From Nelumbo lutea (Eukaryota; Streptophyta; Magnoliopsida; Proteales; Nelumbonaceae): a stretch of DNA of 64,000 nucleotides. Under the pieces are notes generated by a model that was given only the letters and a program-made list of their open reading frames with translations, did not search any database and was not told the DNA's origin. Where the stretch lies: assembly GCA_022828595.1 (NCBI GenBank), contig JAKGHH010000002.1, positions 84,040,076 through 84,104,075 of the forward strand, read 5' to 3'. The translations under genes and the position numbers were made by a program. Shown here one piece after another: positions 11,100-22,243 of the stretch (positions within the stretch are counted from its first letter, which is position 1; each line of letters opens with the position of its first letter).

Positions 11100-12410
11100 A
11101 CAATTGGTAGTACATTCTCAAGTTTCTAGTGTTCCAACTTCTCAGCATTTTCTTCCCATTGAGATCTTCCAACTTGTAGGTGCTTTGTCCGAGGTTTCTG
11201 GTTACTCGATACAGTCCTTACCAGTTTGGTCTGACCCTTCCTTCTCCAGGCGTGGGTACTATGATTTTGTGAAGGATGAGATCACTTGTCTTGAACTCTC
11301 TTCTTCGAACTTTAGTGTCATAGTACTTACCCATCTAGTGCTATTGTGCTGCCATTCTGAGGTATGCTCGGCCACGTACTTCCTCCACTGGGTCGAGATC
11401 TCAATAGAGGTCTTCACTGTTCTGCTTGTCATTGTAGAACTCGGTCCGGAGAGTTGGGGAGCTGATTTCCACAGGGATCATGCCTTCGGTCCCGTATGCT
11501 AGGCTGAATGGTGTCTCTCCGGTAGTTGTCCACAATGTGGTCCTGTACCCCTAGAGAATGCTCGGCAGTTCTTCAACCCATCTTCCCTTAGCCTTGTCAA
11601 GTCTGGTCTTCAAGTCGTGTAGTAGGGTTCAGTTTGTCACTTCAGTCTGTCCGTTGCTATGAGGTTGGTGAACGGCCGTAGTCCGACGATCTATCTTCAG
11701 CTCAACGCAGAAGACTTCGAACTTCCGATCGGTGAACTGAGTGCCATTTTCGGGGATGAGGACCCAAGGAATGCCAAACCGGCACACGATTTTCTGCTAG
11801 AAGAAATTCTAGGCATTCTGTATGGTGAAACGTGCTAGGTCTTCGGCTTCTACCCACCTGATGAAATACTCTACTACGATGAGGAGGAACTTCTTTTGCC
11901 CGACCGCGGTAGGGAAAGGTCCTTCGATGTCCATTCCTCACTAGGCAAAGGCCACAGACTTGTGATGGGTGTCAGAGGAGTTGTTGGCTGGTGGTGAAGG
12001 TTGGAGTGCCTTTGACAGTGGTCGCACTTCTTGACAAGCTGGGTTGCATCCTGCTTCATGGTCGGCCAAAAGTAACATTGCCAAAGTACCTTGTGTGCCA
12101 AGCTTTGAGCATTGAGGTGATCTCCACAGATACCCTCGTGTATCTCCCTAAGGATGTAGTTGGCCTCGACTAGGGGGAGACACCTCAGGTAGGGGAGTGT
12201 GTGTGACCAGAAGTAGAGTTCTCCTTGGATAAGGCAATACTGGGCTGACCTATGTATGAGCCTTTTTGCTTTGGTTCGGTCTGCTGGCAATGTACCATCC
12301 TGTAGATATTGAACTATAGGGTTCATCCACGATTGTCCTTGATGAAAAGGGAGGATGAGCAAGGTTGTCTCTGAGGTGTTGGGCTGCGCTTGGGTATCCA
12401 TCCGGATTGT
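11100..12410 (-). pseudogene. Gypsy integrase (pol C-terminus)
   Basis: The zinc-binding part reads HEGICGDHLNAQSLAHKVLW, then YFWPTMKQDA and KKCDHCQRHSN (the HHCC motif). The catalytic core follows in shifted frames: DIEGPFPTAVGQKKFLLIVV, WVEAEDLA, GTQFTDRKFEVFC (second Asp region), AVHQPHSNGQTEVTN (the N-G-Q-.E motif). The C-terminal tail reads YKLEDLNGKKMLRSWN and ends near 11100. At least three frame breaks and several stops are present. The order and motifs are those of Tat-type Gypsy integrases. Confidence 0.8.
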
Positions 12411-12880
12411 GGGGTCGAGGTCCGTGTGTGGTGAGCTAGCGAGTTTTGAGAGTGCATCGGCTCGTATGTTCTTGACTCAAGGGATCTGCTAAATGGTGAA
12501 GTGTTTGTGCCGTTGGACATGCTCTTGCACCTTTTGTAGGTAACTCACCATTGTCGATGTCCTTGCTTCAAAGTGGTCAAGGATTTGGTTGACCACCAAC
12601 TAGGAATCACTAAACGCTTTGACTCGTTGAGCATTGAGGTCTACGGCGAGTCGAAGTCCGGTGACCAAAGCTTTGTACTCAGCTTTGTTGTTTGACGCTT
12701 TGTACTCGAACCTAAGGGCATGCTATAGCACGGTGTTGTCGGACCGAGGAGGGTGATCCTAGCTCCACTACCTTGTTGGTTGGTTGAACCATCCACATGA
12801 AGGGTCCAGACAGAGGGTGTTGCATCTGGGTCTTGTGCCGAGAATGTGCATTTGGCCAGGAAGTAAACCAAGGCCTAATC
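12411..12880 (-). pseudogene. Second RNase H-like domain (aRNH) of the Gypsy element
   Basis: WTLHVDGSTNQQGSGARI is the start of the extra RNase H domain found between the RT-RNase H and integrase in Tat elements. Further along are FSDSQLVVNQI and a C-terminal RADALSKLASS. The acidic residues of DGS, SDSQ and ADALS are present. One frame shift separates the N-terminal and central parts. Confidence 0.75.
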
Positions 12881-13933
12881 ATTAATGGTGGGCCAAGATG
12901 CATAGTTGATGTCGAACTCACTTAGTTCCACACTCCGCTTGACTAGCTGGCCAGATTTTTCCGACCTCTACAGGACTTGCTTGAGAGGTTGGTCGGTAAG
13001 CACCTGGACGAGGTGACTAAAGCCAGGGTGACCTTCTCTAGATTTGAATATTGAGTTTCAGCACTGGTGAGGACTTTGCTGGTGTAGTAGATCGGTCTTT
13101 GTGTCTGATCTTCTACTTTCACCAAGACCGAGCTGACCACCTCGTCCGATATGGCGCTGCACATCTTTGTTGGTTTAGGGTGATTACATGTCGAGGATGG
13201 CCTTGATCTTTTCTGGATTGGCTTCAGTCCCCCTTTGTGCGACCATGAACCCTAGGAATTTGTCGGAGCTAACCCCGAAGGCACATTTCATCGCGTTCAG
13301 CTTCATTCGGTATTTCCTAAGGGTGCCGAAGACTTCCTTGAGATCGGCTAAATGTTGCTCGACCTTCTTGATTTTCACTAGCATGTCATCTACGTATGCC
13401 TCCACGTTGCGGTTGAGTTGGTCTTTGAAAACTTGATTCACTAGCTGTTGATAGGTAGCATCGATGCTCTTTAGGCCAAAGGGCATTACTCTGTAGAAGT
13501 AAAGTCCCCGGTCAGTGTCGAATGCAGTCTTCTCCAAATCGTCTAGATGCATTTGAATCTGGTTGTAGCCCTAAAACACGTCCATGAAGCTCAAGAGTCC
13601 ATACACTACCGTTGCATCGACGAGTTCGTCGATCCTCGATAGGGAGAAGCTATCTTTTGGACAGGCCTTGATCAGGTCAGTGAAGTCGATGCAGATTCAC
13701 CACTTCTCATTGGCCTTCTTGACCATTACTATGTTCGCCATCCAGTCCAAGTACTCTACTTCTCGGATGAAGTCGGCATCAAGAAACTACTGCACCTCCT
13801 CATTGATGACTTGCCATCATTCAGAAGCAAAGTTCCTCTTCTTTTGCCTGATAGGTCGGTACCGCGAGTTGGCATTGAGGCGGTGGGTATTGGGGTCGAT
13901 CCCCGTCATGTCTACTACCGACCAAGTGAAAAC
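12881..13933 (-). pseudogene. Gypsy reverse transcriptase and RNase H
   Basis: Starting at the right: NAHRLNANSRYRPIRQKKR-like, then FIREVEYLDWMANIVMVKKA, IDFTDLIKACPKDSFSL and SFMDVF*GYNQIQM with a stop inside SGYNQI. The core, YFYRVMPFGLKSIDATYQQL then VEAYVDDMLVK, holds the YVDD catalytic motif intact, followed by the thumb NAMKCAFGVSSDKFLGFMV. RNase H follows in another frame as VSSVLVKVEDQTQRPIYYTS. Similarity is to Tat-lineage pol. The N-terminal edge is cut at 13934 by the inserted family A LTR fragment. Confidence 0.85.
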
Positions 13934-15283
13934 TGAAGGGATGAGAGATCCATCGTATGGACGCCCAAAACTTGCGGAATAAAGGGGTGAATTTCAAAAA
14001 TTTTTCTCTCCCTTTCAACTGGGAATTGCATTCCCTGATATGGAGAAAAAGTATCACCCAACGAATGTGTTCACGCCCAAGGAAGGATCCAAAGACTGCT
14101 TCCACTGAAAAAGGCGCAGTGCAGGATGGAGCAGAATCAGCAATATTCTTCTCCGAGAATTCTGTTCTTCGCAAGAAATAGCAAGATGGCACGTGAGCAC
14201 AGCTTCCTATCAATTCTTTCTCAAAGAACTGATGTCAAGATCGAATCTTGACTTCTCCCACAACTGGAGATCGAACAGGATGTCTGGCGGCTGCAGGAAG
14301 GAGGCGGCAAGAAAGATCTTTTGCAGGGATTGCAGAAATCTTTCTTCTCTGATTTTAGCTCTCAAGAGAATGTGACTATCTTGTGTCTCTAAAGGCTGCC
14401 GCCCCCTCCTTCTGTAAACCCAAAGGATCAGCTCCTAATCCAATTAGGAGCTGTTTATCCAAATCATATTTGGATCAGACCTCTCTTTAGGTGATAAGGA
14501 TAAACCCTTATCTTATCTGTAGATTAGATCAACCTTCTCCTAATCTCATTAGGAAGTTTCTAGATCTGAATCATATTCAGATCTGGACTCTCTGAGTGGA
14601 TAGGGTTAAGACTCTATCCTATCTATTGATCTATCTCAGAATTCGCCCATATTTAACTTATTAAATAAGTCCAGTTCGAAATGGGCTTTAGGCCCATTAA
14701 GATTATGTGCTCACTTAACCTTCCTAACTGCTACCCAGTTGGGCTTCCTTGTATGGCGTGGGACCCAGGCATTGATCTACACATCAGCCACATGGGTTCG
14801 GCCCAGCCTTTGTTACAACGGCCTGGCCGAATACACTGTTATGGACAGTGCACCCCCTAAAACCCATCAACTGGGCTCTATGGGCCCAACACTTACCCTA
14901 AATGGTCCCTAGGGCCAAGCCACCTTTTAACACCCAGGGGTTGTGGGCAAATGCAAGATTAGCCCATCAGGTATTATCCTCAATGGTCTTACACTTAACC
15001 TCTCCCTCGGCTACAAGGAACAGTGTTTCACTCTCTACTTATATGGATCCCGGGAATTAAAACCTTTTTGCAAACCTTTTAAAAACCATAATATATATAC
15101 TTTTATATCTCATATAAAATATACTTTGCAAAATAAATCTCGACGATTGAAATTGGTTGCCGGCAATCTTGGTTTCCATCAATGAGAGTGCATCCCCGAT
15201 CATTACCTTTATCCGACAAAGGGGCTGATCCTGTCATTACGATCACCCACTCAGATGAATTCTCAGATTATCCCAATGATCTT
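13934..15283 (-). mobile_element. Family A LTR fragment inserted in the Gypsy pol gene
   Basis: On the plus strand it starts TGAAGGGATGAGAGATCCAT, the complement of the family A LTR end. It then follows the 30113-31988 copy in reverse, sharing GCGCCTGAACACATTC-like, GCAGAATCAGCAATATTCTT and GGCTTGGCCCTAGG complements. Similarity stops at GATCACCCACTCAGATGAAT plus about 30 bp, so the LTR's 5' portion is missing. Protease sequence resumes near 15283. Loss of the stretch between protease and RT suggests a deletion together with the insertion. Confidence 0.75.
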
Positions 15284-15500
15284 GCAATGTGATCTTCCAT
15301 TGCAACATGAGAGAGTCTCTTGAAAAACCGAGTAAGGGGGTGTTGATTGGGGTGAGGTGATCCCTGTTGATGCCGAGTTGTTCAAAAGCTTCCTCGAAGA
15401 GTATGTCGGTGAAGCTTCGGAGCTTCCTGTGTCCACCAAGATATGATGCACTTTGAAGTTTGCTACCTCGGCTGTTATCACAAGGACGTCGTAGTGCGGG
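15284..15500 (-). pseudogene. Gypsy aspartic protease remnant
   Basis: [20 protein letters not shown] contains the catalytic D-T-G-S. A frameshift immediately after moves to a frame reading [18 protein letters not shown] and [15 protein letters not shown], the usual continuation in Tat-type elements. It ends at the inserted LTR fragment. Confidence 0.8.
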
Positions 15501-15639
15501 GTCCGAATCCCCCTGAGGTCATCATCGGTGAAGGTGATCTGGTCATCTTGCCTTCGTCTCTTCTGTTCCCTATCTTCAACCTGGTTCAGGTGTGCACATG
15601 CCTGGGCTGGATTCCATTCCTCCGAACATAACTGCAGTG

Positions 15640-17080
15640 ACTCCTACAAGGGAAGCCTGGGCTGGATGCCCGTCAGGCTGACGTGCTTCCTCCTTCGGAT
15701 TATGCTCCTTGATGTCCACGAATCTACCAAGGAACCTGCATCTAACGAGGTCTTCGATGTGATGGCGTAGATAGCGACAATCGTTTGTCTCGGCTTCTCT
15801 TGTTATTTTGGGACTTCATCTTCTCGGGCCATCTGACGAAGCTTTAGTTACAGATCCGCATCAGTATCTCAGATTGTGGTGCGTGTGAAGTTCCTGTACG
15901 TTGGTGGCGAGGTTCTCGATGGTCGGTCAAACCTCCAGTCCAAACCGCTGGCCTTCTCATTCTGGCATGCATTCGTCTTGGTCTCTCCTCTTTCGGTCAT
16001 GTTGTCCTTCCTCATTCCTTTGTTATACATGTGCCTCTTCGGCATTCATGTATTTATGGGCGTGTTTCATCAGTGCAGAAAGGTATAGAGGAGGGTTCAT
16101 CGACAATGAGAAGTTGAAGGGTGAGGAACGCAGGCCGTTCATGATGATTGTGGCCGCTGTGGATCGGTTTAGGGCGTGGACTTGTAGGGCCTCGGTGTTA
16201 AACATCGCAAAGTACTCTCTGAGGGTCTCTTTCTTCCTCTGCTGCACATGCATGAGGTTGGTTGAGGTTTTCCGATGCCTCTGGCTGGCTTTGAACTACG
16301 CCAGGAATTGGCTCCCTAACTATGACCAAGAAGAGATGGAACACGAAGGAAGGTAAGCATACCACATCCGTGCGACTCCTTTGAGGGTAGCGATGAAAGC
16401 ATTGCACATTAAACCCATGGATGAGCAATGCAGTATCATAAGGGCCTTGCAACCTTCCACGTGGTCATTGGGGTTAGTAGCTTCGTCGTACTTCTCGAAC
16501 AGCGAAGGTCACTAGCCAACGGAGGAGGGGGGAGTTCGTCCACGATTTCCTCGATGAACATGAACTCCTTAATGGATTGGTTGAGGGGTTCCGCGGGCTG
16601 GACTGTAGGAGGAGCTATGCTTTTATCAACTTGGTTGCATTCTAGTTATGCCAAGCACTGTCTAAGCTCCTTAATGTCCACATCTCTATTGTCTAGGGCC
16701 ACATGCGTGGACCTTTCTCTTTTGGGCATCATGGGTGGTCTTTGACCAAGTTGGACTCGGTGATGGAGACTGGTTGTTGTTGGCCGAGCCTTTCTTTTGT
16801 TGGAACTCAGGCAGAAATGTGCGTCTTGCTCCAATCATCATGTGCATGAGATCGGGTTAGAGAATCTGATCTTCTTGATGATTGCTACCTTTCTTGGTCA
16901 GACCGCATGCTATGCCTATCCAAGTGGTGCTTTTTGGGGTCCTCAGGGCAAGAATAGGCCGTGTTAAGCATATAGACGGGAGGGGGACAGTTTGAGGGGG
17001 TTGCGTTGGTTGTCCTTGTGTCTGCATCATCACGAAGATCTGGTCAACCTTCTGCTGCATCGCTTGGAACTAAGCGGGGT
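15640..17080 (-). pseudogene. Gypsy gag remnant
   Basis: Capsid-like parts in several frames: KVARPL..YCIAHPWV (family: GFKALM.LHG..DA.MC), then MHVQQRKKETLREYFAMFNT, EALQVHALNRSTAA, MNGLRSSPFNFSLSMNPP and LMKHAHKYMNAEE, which is the Retrotrans_gag core of Tat elements. Nearer 15750 is TNDCRYLRHHIEDLVRCRFL, resembling the CxxHxxxGHxTEDC linker but with the Cys/His pattern degraded. Multiple frameshifts. Confidence 0.75.
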
Positions 17081-17247
17081 CAATCTTGGCCTTCTACTGA
17101 GGCTGCTACTGAGACTCCCGAGGTGGAGAGCTATGGTGAGAACAAGATCCCCGAGATGGGGATCGGCCTATAGAGTGGTCAGATGTGTTTCTTGGCATGA
17201 TTCTTGATTGTGCAAAGAGAGATTTGGTAATGGCCTTCTGTGTGCTT

Positions 17248-17264
17248 CCTACAGACGACACCAA
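17248..17264 (-). other. Primer binding site of the Gypsy element
   Basis: Immediately inside the 5' LTR the minus strand reads TTGGTGTCGTCTGTAGGA, close to the TGGYGCCGTCTGTGGGA primer binding site common in plant Tat/Athila-type elements. This fixes the inner edge of the 5' LTR at 17267. Confidence 0.65.
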
Positions 17265-17266
17265 TA

Positions 17267-17798
17267 TGATGATGTCCGATTTGAGGTGTCTTGAACCAAG
17301 ATCTCAATCAGACAATCCTGCCAATTGGCAAAGCCAAGGTGGATGGACGAAACCATGCAACAAGATCTAAAACAAGAAAGTGATCAGAGGCCCAAGGAGT
17401 TGTTCTCCGTGTAGGCACTCTGACGCTCAAGTCAATTAAGGAAAGTGGGCGGTTGGGCTAAGTTGTTGACAAAAGCGTGCCAGTCTGAGAAAAGGTAGAG
17501 TAATGGTATGAAGTCGAAAGAGTCAAAAGTCCCTTAACTCGAGTAGGGGTTACCTACTTATAGTTGAGGATCCATGCCCTATACGGACGAGCCTTCCAGG
17601 ATCGTAAGGATGAGGTTGTCCGCCGAGGTCTTCAGGATAAGTCCTAATCCCCGATAGAGCTGCCCTCCTTTTTTGTATAGGCCTCCTCTTTCTTGGTCAC
17701 GCTTATCCATCTTATGTGGTGCCGACGTGGCCGAAGAGATAAGACGGTTGCGGAGCTAACACGTGGCACCCAGGGCTAGCTCAACCATAACCCAAACA
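17267..17798 (-). repeat. 5' LTR of the Gypsy element
   Basis: On the minus strand the 532-bp LTR begins TGTTTGGGTTATGG and ends CATCATCA. Relative to the left LTR it keeps about 45 bp at the inner end and has a ~30-bp extra piece near 17680-17710. Many substitutions separate the two copies. Confidence 0.82.
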
Positions 17799-17998
17799 GG
17801 AGTGTGTCCTGGGGTATAGGAACCTGAAATCATGCAGGGGTGGGTTTTAGCTAAGTGATTTGAATAGTTCGCTATTCAAGTTAATTTCACCAAAAATCCA
17901 CGAGGTTTAAGTTCGATTTGAATTTGAATTCGGTTCAACTCAAAAGCTTATATGTTTAAGTTTGGCTCGAGCAATGTCAATCAAACTTCCTATAAAAA
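17799..17998. repeat. Direct repeat flanking the Gypsy element, right copy
   Basis: Starts GGAGTGTGTCCTGGGGTATA directly against the LTR edge at 17798 and ends CTTCCTATAAAAAATA, matching 6218-6424. The AT-rich tract follows without a break. Confidence 0.85.
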
Positions 17999-19587
17999 AT
18001 ATAAAAATTATATATTGTCATACATATTAAAAATAAAAATATTATATACAATATTTTTATGCAAATAAAAAATAAAAATATAATTATACATATAATTAAA
18101 CTACAGTAATAATTATTATTTGAATTACAGAATTACATTATTCTAAAGATAAAATAATAATTAATGTAACTTAATAATTATTACAGTAATAATAATTATT
18201 GTTGTAAAAATAAAAAATGAAGTAATTATTGCATTACTTAAATTAAGTTTGTTACACAAATAAATGGAAGAAAATTTTAAACAATTATTACTTTTTCATA
18301 AATTAGTAAATGATGAAAATTATGCAAAATTTACAATAAGAAATTTATGAAAATGTAAATTACAACAATAATGATTACAGCAATAAAAACTCCAATAATA
18401 AAATTCCATTAATAAATTTCTGAAAATGTAAATTCCACTGATAATTATTACTTCAATTATTATCAAAAATAAAATTCCAATAATATTTTGTTATAAATTT
18501 CTGTAAAATAATAATTTAAACTAATATTTCAAAGATAATTATTTGTTTAATAACGTTAATATCCAAAAAATCTGTAATTAGAATAAAATTTTCATTACAA
18601 TAATCGTTGTAATTGAATTATTACAATAAAATTCCAATAATAATTGTTAGTGTAATAAATTTATTTTAGAAAACTGTAATTATTACAGTTAGAAATTACT
18701 GTAATTACACTAATTTCAAATAACAGATTTTATTATAATTTATAATTCTGTAGTAAGTTTTAATTTTAAATTAAGAATCACAGTTTTTTTTTCTATTATT
18801 AATTTTTCAAAAATATTAGATAAGGGATTACAATTTGAGATTATGAAAAAAGGAATTAATTAAACTACACTAACAATTATTTCAGTGTAATAATTATAAC
18901 TAAGTTGGTAATAACAAATGTTCCAATAATTTGTTTGTGATTATAATAATGATGTATAATTATCACTATTAAATAATGGAACCTTTTGGAAATAAAAATT
19001 TCAAGAATTATAAATTATGATTACATAATTATAAATTTTCAATAATTACAATAATTTTCCATAATAATCCAAACAATACAAAAACGTCATAAAATTCAAA
19101 TATTGCACTAATTTATCTGTTATTTTTCAATCAAAATTAATCAGTAATTTTCTGAAAACGTAATAATAAGAATTATGCTATTTTTCTGAATAATCAATTA
19201 TTAATTTTTAATAATTATTTATTGGTTGAATAATCAATAAATTTTCAATAATTTCAGTAATTTATTGAGTAATCAATAAATTATCCATAATTTCCAAAAA
19301 CTACACTAAATTATCTGTCATTTCGAGTAAAATTAATCAATAATTAATAATTGTCTGAAATCATAATTATAATTTTTAGAAATGTAATTATTTCATTATA
19401 TTTTACCAAAAATCATTTACTAAAATTTTTATAAATTATTGATAATAATTTATAAATAAATGTTCATAGTAATTTATTAATAAATTAATTATTTGTAGTT
19501 ATTTTCAGAAATTATTATTTTTTTTGTAAATTTAAATAAATATTATTTATTAATAATTATAAATAATAAATTTTGAAGAGGAGGAAG
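17999..19587. other. Extremely AT-rich non-coding tract
   Basis: About 1.6 kb of nearly pure A/T with recurring words such as TAATAATTATT, AAAATAAAATTCCAATAAT and TTTCTGAAAATGTAA. It looks like an irregular repeat, with no reading frame of note. It could be decayed repeat or matrix-attachment-like DNA; neither can be shown here. Confidence 0.6.
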
Positions 19588-20012
19588 ATGCCACATGGAC
19601 TGAGTTGCAATATAATATAGTATAGATATATGTAGCTATGTAAGCATACATGCATGCATGTATGTATGTATGTATGTATAAAGCAAAGTGGTGCCACATA
19701 GCCACCGTTTGGTAAGGTTAGACTGACCCAACTAGGCCTACCTCAGGTTGACTTGGAAGCATAATGGTTCGGTCAATTTAAAGCTTCAAACTAGAATCTT
19801 GGTGCCAGGTGGACTGAGTTGAAATATAATATAGTATTATAGTATCTATATAGTATAATATAGTATAAAGCAAAGTGGTGCCACATAGCCACCCTTTGGT
19901 AAGGTTAGATTGGCCCAACTAGGCCTGCATCAGGTAGATCTAGAAGTTTAATGGTTCGGCCAAATCAAAGCATCAAAATGGAATCTTGGTGCGATGGATG
20001 GGTAAACAAAGG
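19588..20012. repeat. Tandem repeat, two ~210-bp units, left flank of the 17-kb element
   Basis: Unit 1 (19588-19801) and unit 2 (19802 on) share GTGGACTGAGTTG, AAAGCAAAGTGGTGCCACAT, AGCCACC.TTTGGTAAGGTT, AATGGTTCGG and GAATCTTGGTGC. A TGCA/TGTA microsatellite (19648-19680) has expanded in unit 1. The series continues at 37238 on the far side of the family B element. Confidence 0.8.
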
Positions 20013-22232
20013 TCTTTTCATCATGGACTCCTAGTAGTTGGTCAATTCTCCAAAGGTCCAGAGATGGCAATGGGAAAGAGAGAGAAAGAACGTGGGGAAG
20101 AGGGAGGAAGAGAAGAGAGAAGGGAGAATCCTCCAACGTGAAAAACCTTAGGTCCTAATTATTATTATGTTGTCTCCACCTGGGGAAGAATTGCTCTCCC
20201 CCTTTTATAGAGATAAAGTTATGGTTATCAAGGAAAAAGTTATTTCCTATTACGAAATGAGATCATTTTTGTTAGGAAATGATATATTTGCTTTGTTTAA
20301 CCATTAAGGGATCATTATTAGAGAATTCTATCCCTTCCGGATTCTCTCCATATGTGACCCTATTATACTAACATGACGCAGGTGACATCATCATTCGACG
20401 GGCATAGCATAATTTAAAAACGTGCATGTAACCGGTATTTATTCTCGATCTATTGTGATTACGCAGTTCTGTAATAATGTTGGGTTCATCGCAATTTCAT
20501 GCAAGTTCAGGGTTCATCACCAATCCGCATGTGTTCGGGGTGCGTATTTGCTACACTAGCAAGTGCACTAGCTGCACAAGTAATATAGTGATGAATAGAG
20601 TATCATTTCCCACGAAGACTTATGCAGCAACTACTAGTAGCATATCAGTCTTCTATTATTTGATAAACCGAAATGTATATCTAACGTAAAACTGAAATCC
20701 TAGCTAACAACTATCTCTAAGAAATTGGATCAAACACCTTGCATGCAAGTTGAGAAGACAAACTAAATATGCACAGAATTGATTCAACAATTAGTTCTCT
20801 AGGTTATTCTAGTAGATTAGGATTCAGCCATGGTTTGGTGAAACCCCAAGGCAATGAACAACCTCTCTCAAATGCATGTTCACTCTATGCATGAGTGATG
20901 ATTCTTATATCTCTATCAAGAATCTAATTCTCATGCATGCATTAAGATCTAGACATTCTAGGCATCATTTCAGATTGAATGAACACCAACCGAATTGTGC
21001 AAGTTATTTCTAACCTTGCACTCAATTCGGTTCTTGATTAATAGATCCGGATTTCTAGAGTCTTTCTCAAGCACTCTAGAACTTCAAAGAATCAAGAACA
21101 ATTCGGCCAAACAGAATTAAGGTTGCCTAAATTCTTTCTCAAGCAATTCAGACATTACAAAAATCAAGATCAATTTGGCTAGCTATTCTACAATTAAAAT
21201 CCTAATCAACAAACACCAAGGTTGCATCTAATCCATTCGAATAACCCTAATAAACTAATTACAAATCTGAAATTACAAGAACCATGCTTCAATTACAGCA
21301 AAAAAGATGAATTAATGGAGAAAATAAACATGAAACCCTAATTGAATTCAATTACCACTTGTGCAGAAATCAAGGAAGATGACAACCTAGATTGATCTCT
21401 TCCAATGGCTTCTCCTCCAAATTCGAAATCAGCAACTCTTCTTCTCTTAAAGCTTCTTGAATCTCCTTCTTTCTTCTCTCTTTTCTCCCAAGAGAGTTCG
21501 AACTCATGGAGTTTGAACCCCAAGGTTTTTGAATCACAAGGTGTTGAACCCCCATTTCCCTCCAATATTTCTCTTTATATAGTTCTTCCTTCAGCTTCCT
21601 CTCTCTTCTAGAAGTTGTCGCCCTTAGCCTCTTTTGAATCTTCTTTGGGCTGCTCTTGAGCGGCAAATGGGCCTCTTCCTTGTTGAGCCGAATAGGCTCC
21701 CTTGGAGGCTGCGGCTATGCTCTCTCTTTGGGCTCTCCCAAAGGGTGCAACATGGCCTTCATGGGCCGAATGGCCCTCCTTTGATCGTTCAACTGGGCTT
21801 TTGTTCTAGTTGGGCCGAATTACCTCCAATTTGGCTCCTTTTTTTTGGTTTTGTGCTTTATTTTCTGTAAGCTGGTCTCCTTGGATAAATTCCTGAAATT
21901 AAGCTGAATTAGGGTAAACTTTACACAAATTAGCAAAAAAACCATGCATAAACACCAGAATTTTGTGTAATTTGCACACACATTAGGGTTCATCGCAAAT
22001 CCGTGTGTCTTACAGGTTAGCATAGATTCGTTGTGTCTAAGCTTTATTGCAGATTCACGCTAGCTAAAATTCATCACAACCTTTCCCATGTATTAGTTCA
22101 CCACAGATTTGCGATAGGCTATGAACTCATCACAAACGTGCGATGTATTATGGATTCATCATAGAAGTCCATGTAGTGTTGGTTTGACACCTTTTGTACT
22201 CTGATGGTCTTAGTGACCACTATATACCTACA
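20013..22232 (-). repeat. 3' LTR of family B, with a nested Athila LTR
   Basis: Excluding the nested Athila LTR, it matches 36391-37237 throughout (GACGTGGGGAAGAGGGAGGA region, AAGAATT.CTCTCCCCCTTTT, CACCTTTTGTAC, ACCACTATATACCTACA). On the minus strand it starts TGTAGGTATATAGTGG and carries a TATA motif CTCTATAAAAGGGGG near 20200. LTR identity is roughly 80% by eye, so the insertion is old. Confidence 0.8.
20541..21985 (-). mobile_element. Athila-like solo LTR nested in the family B LTR
   Basis: Read on the plus strand it starts TGCGTATTTGCTACACTAGC and ends GCACACACATTA, the inverted ends of the Athila LTR at 29971-33022 (which starts TGATGTGTGTGCATGC and ends GCTAGTGTAGTCGTAGTGCA). It splits the tandem unit TTCGGGG/TTCATCGCAAATCC of the family B LTR. 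No clear target duplication was identified. Frames inside (21338-21870) are accidental. Confidence 0.7.
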
Positions 22233-22243
22233 TTAGCCCCCAT
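22233..22243 (-). other. Polypurine tract of family B
   Basis: The minus strand reads ATGGGGGCTAA directly before the LTR start TGTAGG, as expected for the plus-strand priming site of a minus-oriented element. Confidence 0.55.

Larger units (their letters stand above)
6425..17798 (-). mobile_element. Ty3/Gypsy retrotransposon, Tat-type lineage, decayed
   Basis: An 11.4-kb element on the minus strand, with LTRs at 6425-6875 (3' LTR, outer end truncated) and 17267-17798 (5' LTR). Domain order on the minus strand is gag, aspartic protease, RT, RNase H, a second RNase H-like domain, integrase, then a large region with an antisense gene on the plus strand. The second RNase H and the antisense ORF are known marks of the Tat/Ogre/Retand branch. 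Every coding part has frameshifts or stops, and the LTRs differ at many positions, so the insertion is old. A 1.35-kb fragment of another LTR family (13934-15283) replaces the protease-RT junction. Confidence 0.88.

Noticed and set aside
10709..11502. Two plus-strand open frames in the Gypsy element
   Set aside because: They overlap the antisense of the integrase C-terminus and spacer, and show no recognisable domain.
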